A stretch of DNA of 64,000 nt from Pseudaminobacter salicylatoxidans. GTDB taxonomy: Bacteria > Pseudomonadota > Alphaproteobacteria > Rhizobiales > Rhizobiaceae. Shown here piece by piece: positions 61,424-64,000 of the stretch; the stretch's first letter is position 1; each line of letters begins with the position of its first letter. The position numbers and the translations under genes were made by a program. Under the pieces are notes generated by a model. That model saw nothing but the letters and a program-made list of their open reading frames with translations, was not told where the DNA came from and did no database searches. Location: assembly GCF_003148475.1 (NCBI RefSeq), contig NZ_QGGG01000004.1:124001-188000 (forward strand). Direction: 5' to 3'.

Positions 61424-62248
61424 TCAGCCGAAGCGGCCGGTGATGTAGTCCTGCGTGCGCTTGTCGTCGGGGTTGGTGAACATCTTGTCGGTCTCGCCTT
61501 CCTCGACCAGATAGCCGAGATGGAACATGGCGGTTCGCTGCGACACGCGCGCGGCCTGCTGCATCGAGTGGGTGACGATGACGATCGTGTAGTTCTGGCG
61601 CAGTTCGTCGATCAGCTCCTCCACGCGGGCGGTGGCGATCGGGTCGAGCGCCGAGCAGGGCTCGTCCATCAGGATCACTTCCGGCGACACGGCGATGGCG
61701 CGCGCAATGCACAGGCGCTGCTGCTGGCCGCCGGAAAGCCCGGTGCCGGGTTCATGCAGGCGGTCCTTCACCTCGTTGAACAGCCCCGCCCTCTGCAGGC
61801 TGCTTTCCACGATGGCGTCGAGCTCGGGTTTATTGCGCGCCAGCCCGTGGATGCGCGGGCCATAGGCGACATTCTCGTAGATCGACTTGGGAAACGGATT
61901 CGGCTTCTGGAACACCATGCCGACGCGGGCGCGCAGTTCGACAACGTCGATCCTGGGGTCGTAGATGTCCTCGCCGTCGAGCGTGATCTCGCCCGCCACA
62001 CGTGCCGCATCGATGGTGTCGTTCATGCGGTTGAGGCAGCGCAGGAAGGTGGATTTGCCGCACCCCGAAGGGCCGATCAGCGCCGTCACCTGGTTTTCGC
62101 GCACGTCGAGATTGACGTCGAACAGCGCCTGCTTCTCGCCGTAGAACACGCAGACCTTTTGTCCACGCATCTTGATGGTTTCGTTGGGCGTTCCGTTCAT
62201 CTTGTCGCTCACCGCGCTTTCGAGTGCCGTTTCGGTCATTATGTTCAT
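61424..62248 (-). CDS. pstB: Phosphate ABC importer ATPase
   Basis: 274 residues. Walker [21 protein letters not shown]-loop [20 protein letters not shown], signature [17 protein letters not shown], Walker [15 protein letters not shown]-loop [15 protein letters not shown], all in PstB form. GAGGAG before the ATG. Confidence 0.95.
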   Translation of the reverse strand: MNIMTETALESAVSDKMNGTPNETIKMRGQKVCVFYGEKQALFDVNLDVRENQVTALIGPSGCGKSTFLRCLNRMNDTIDAARVAGEITLDGEDIYDPRIDVVELRARVGMVFQKPNPFPKSIYENVAYGPRIHGLARNKPELDAIVESSLQRAGLFNEVKDRLHEPGTGLSGGQQQRLCIARAIAVSPEVILMDEPCSALDPIATARVEELIDELRQNYTIVIVTHSMQQAARVSQRTAMFHLGYLVEEGETDKMFTNPDDKRTQDYITGRFG

Positions 62249-62264
62249 GATTGGGGAACTCCTC

Positions 62265-63581
62265 TTACCAGCGCCGTTCGAAACGTCGTCTCAGCACGAT
62301 GGCCGTGATGTTCATCGCCATCAGGAAGACGAGCAGGATGATGATGGCGCCCGACATGCGCTCGACGAAGGCGCGCTCGGCCTCGTTGGCCCACATATAG
62401 ATCTGCACGGGCAGCGCGGTCGCCGGCTGCAGCGGCGTCGAAGGATAGTCGGCAACGAAGGCGACCATGCCGATCAGCAGCAGCGGCGCCGTCTCGCCCA
62501 GGGCGCGCGCCAGGCCGATGATGGTGCCGGTGAGGATGCCGGGCGCGGCCAGCGGCAGGATGTGCTGGAACACCATCTGCATCTTCGACGCGCCGAGGCC
62601 CAGCGCTGCCGAGCGGATCGAGGGCGGCACGGCGGCAAGGGCCGCGCGCGTGGCGATGATGATGGTGGGCAGCGTCATCAGCGTCAGCACCAAGCCACCA
62701 ACCAGCGAGGCCGAGCGCGGCAGGCCGAGGAAGTTGATGAACACCGACAGGCCGAGCAGGCCGAAGACGATCGACGGCACAGCGGCGAGATTGTTGATAT
62801 TGACCTCGATGAGGTCGGTGAAGCGGCTCTTCCTGGCGAATTCCTCCAGATAGATGGAAGCCGCGACGCCGATCGGCAGCGCCAGAAGCAGCACGATGCC
62901 CATCATGTAGAGCGAGCCGATGATGGCCACGCCCATGCCGGAGGTTTCCGGGCGGCTGGAAGCGCCGAAGGTGAACAGGCCCTTGTTGAAGTGCTCGGCC
63001 AGCGAACCGTCGGCCGCGAGCTGCTTCATCCAGGCCACCTGTTGGTCGGACACCTTGCGCCGGCTTTCATCCACCGACAGGTCGATCTGGCCCTTGAAGG
63101 CGGAATCGATGTTGGCGGCCGCGAGAATGTCGACATTGCGCGTGGTGCCGATGATCGACGGATCGGCCATCACCAGCGTACGAAGCTGCGCGCGCGCGCC
63201 ATCCGACAGGAAACCCTTGAGCTTGCGCACGGTCGCCTTGTCGCCGGGGTCGATGCCGAGCTTCGCGATCAGCGCATTTTCAGCCAGCTTCGGATAGTTG
63301 GCCCTGATCAGCACATTGGGATCGGTAGCGCGCTTGCCGCTCGGGTCGATGACCTTCGCGTCGAAGGTGATCGGCAGCGTCACGGTGGTCTGCCAGAAGG
63401 CGGTGTAACCCTTGGAAACGATCGAGACGAGCATGATGGCGAGGAACACCAGGCCGACCGAAATCGCCAGCACGCCATAGAGGCGGAAGCGGCGTTCGGC
63501 TGCGTAGCGGCGTTTCAGTCCGATGTCGCGGCGCGCTCGCGCGGAGGTGCCGGCGATGCCGTCCATGGAAATGTCGGTCAT
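62265..63581 (-). CDS. pstA: Phosphate ABC permease PstA
   Basis: 438 residues, longer than usual (about 290) because of a 200-residue N-terminal domain between the first helix ([20 protein letters not shown]) and the permease core, as in other alphaproteobacterial PstA proteins. Core: [40 protein letters not shown] (EAA loop) and [20 protein letters not shown]. Confidence 0.92.
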   Translation of the reverse strand: MTDISMDGIAGTSARARRDIGLKRRYAAERRFRLYGVLAISVGLVFLAIMLVSIVSKGYTAFWQTTVTLPITFDAKVIDPSGKRATDPNVLIRANYPKLAENALIAKLGIDPGDKATVRKLKGFLSDGARAQLRTLVMADPSIIGTTRNVDILAAANIDSAFKGQIDLSVDESRRKVSDQQVAWMKQLAADGSLAEHFNKGLFTFGASSRPETSGMGVAIIGSLYMMGIVLLLALPIGVAASIYLEEFARKSRFTDLIEVNINNLAAVPSIVFGLLGLSVFINFLGLPRSASLVGGLVLTLMTLPTIIIATRAALAAVPPSIRSAALGLGASKMQMVFQHILPLAAPGILTGTIIGLARALGETAPLLLIGMVAFVADYPSTPLQPATALPVQIYMWANEAERAFVERMSGAIIILLVFLMAMNITAIVLRRRFERRW

Positions 63582-64000
63582 TCGTACTGTTCCCGGTACT
63601 TGCGCACGATGTAGAGCGCGAAGATGTTCATCACCAGCGTCAGCGCAAACAGCGTGATGCCGAGCGCGAAGGCGACCAGCGTTTGCGGCGAATTGAACTC
63701 GAGATCGCCAGTAAGCTGATTGACGATCTTCACCGTGATGGTGGTCATCGCTTCGAACGGATTGAGCGTCAGCTTGGCGGCCACGCCTGCAGCGAGCACC
63801 ACGATCATGGTTTCGCCGATCGCGCGCGAGGCAGTGAGCAGGATGGCGCCGACGATGCCCGGCAGGGCCGCTGGCAGGATGACCCGCTTGATGGTTTCCG
63901 AGCGCGTCGCGCCGAGCCCGAGAGAGCCGTCGCGCATGGCGCGCGGCACGGCGGTGATGATGTCGTCGGAAAGCGACGAAACCACCGGGATCAACATCAC
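63578..64000 (-). CDS. pstC: Phosphate ABC permease PstC, 5' part outside window
   Basis: The last 140 residues of PstC: a EAA loop MRDGSLGLGATRSETIKRVI, then LPGIVGAILLTASRAIGETM and two membrane helices. Overlaps the pstA start by four bases (ATGA). The start codon and N-terminal helices are beyond base 64000. Confidence 0.9.
   Translation of the reverse strand: MMLIPVVSSLSDDIITAVPRAMRDGSLGLGATRSETIKRVILPAALPGIVGAILLTASRAIGETMIVVLAAGVAAKLTLNPFEAMTTITVKIVNQLTGDLEFNSPQTLVAFALGITLFALTLVMNIFALYIVRKYREQYE

Overview
The window reads as chromosomal DNA of a GC-rich alphaproteobacterium of the Hyphomicrobiales (Rhizobiales), most likely Phyllobacteriaceae such as Mesorhizobium or a relative. The evidence is a PhyR-NepR-EcfG stress locus with several HWE-type histidine kinases, single-ABC-domain xylose importer genes next to a ROK regulator, rhizobial-type palindromic repeats, and the pho/pst order phoB-phoU-pstB-pstA-pstC. 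The genus is an inference from gene content.

Layout. (1) 1-15742: right part of a prophage-like integrated element that continues past the left edge. It ends with a tyrosine integrase facing a 45-bp tRNA 3' half, the probable attachment site. It carries an excisionase-like protein, a RepA-type helicase beside an iteron-like repeat array, an HK97-type capsid, tail genes with a tape measure, a phage cold-shock protein, and an AT-richer cargo pair: a TIR-like protein overlapping a four-helix SLATT-type membrane protein, a likely anti-phage module. No terminase, portal or protease gene is visible. (2) 15909-17795: LuxR-type regulator and Mpg glycosylase. (3) 17759-26413: branched-chain-amino-acid-type ABC importer with a GntR regulator, two related aldo/keto reductases (one fused to RidA) and a TIGR04076 protein. 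(4) 26540-41924: a scattered catabolic set with a Rieske oxygenase, class III aminotransferase, polyamine-type ABC importer, two CrtI-like FAD oxidoreductases, a GcvT-like protein and a BetI-like repressor. Three promoters here share the same 6-N4-6 inverted repeat, which suggests one regulon for uptake and breakdown of an N-methylated or polyamine-like compound. (5) 41968-43886: mhqOD-like operon. (6) 44140-54936: general stress region with nepR-ecfG, phyR, three HWE kinases, a Crp/Fnr protein and small envelope proteins; eight matches to the EcfG promoter (GGAAC, 16-17 bp, CGTT) lie in front of its genes. (7) 55095-59999: xylFGH importer and divergent ROK regulator with a long palindrome between them. 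(8) 59978-64000: phoB, phoU, pstB, pstA and the 3' part of pstC.

The most notable observations are the TIR/SLATT cargo pair, the three-promoter BetI-like regulon, a 140-bp palindromic repeat inserted in frame in an oxidoreductase gene, and the dense EcfG promoter map, which also points to an unannotated 32-codon gene. All functional calls rest on reading motifs by eye; no database search was possible.
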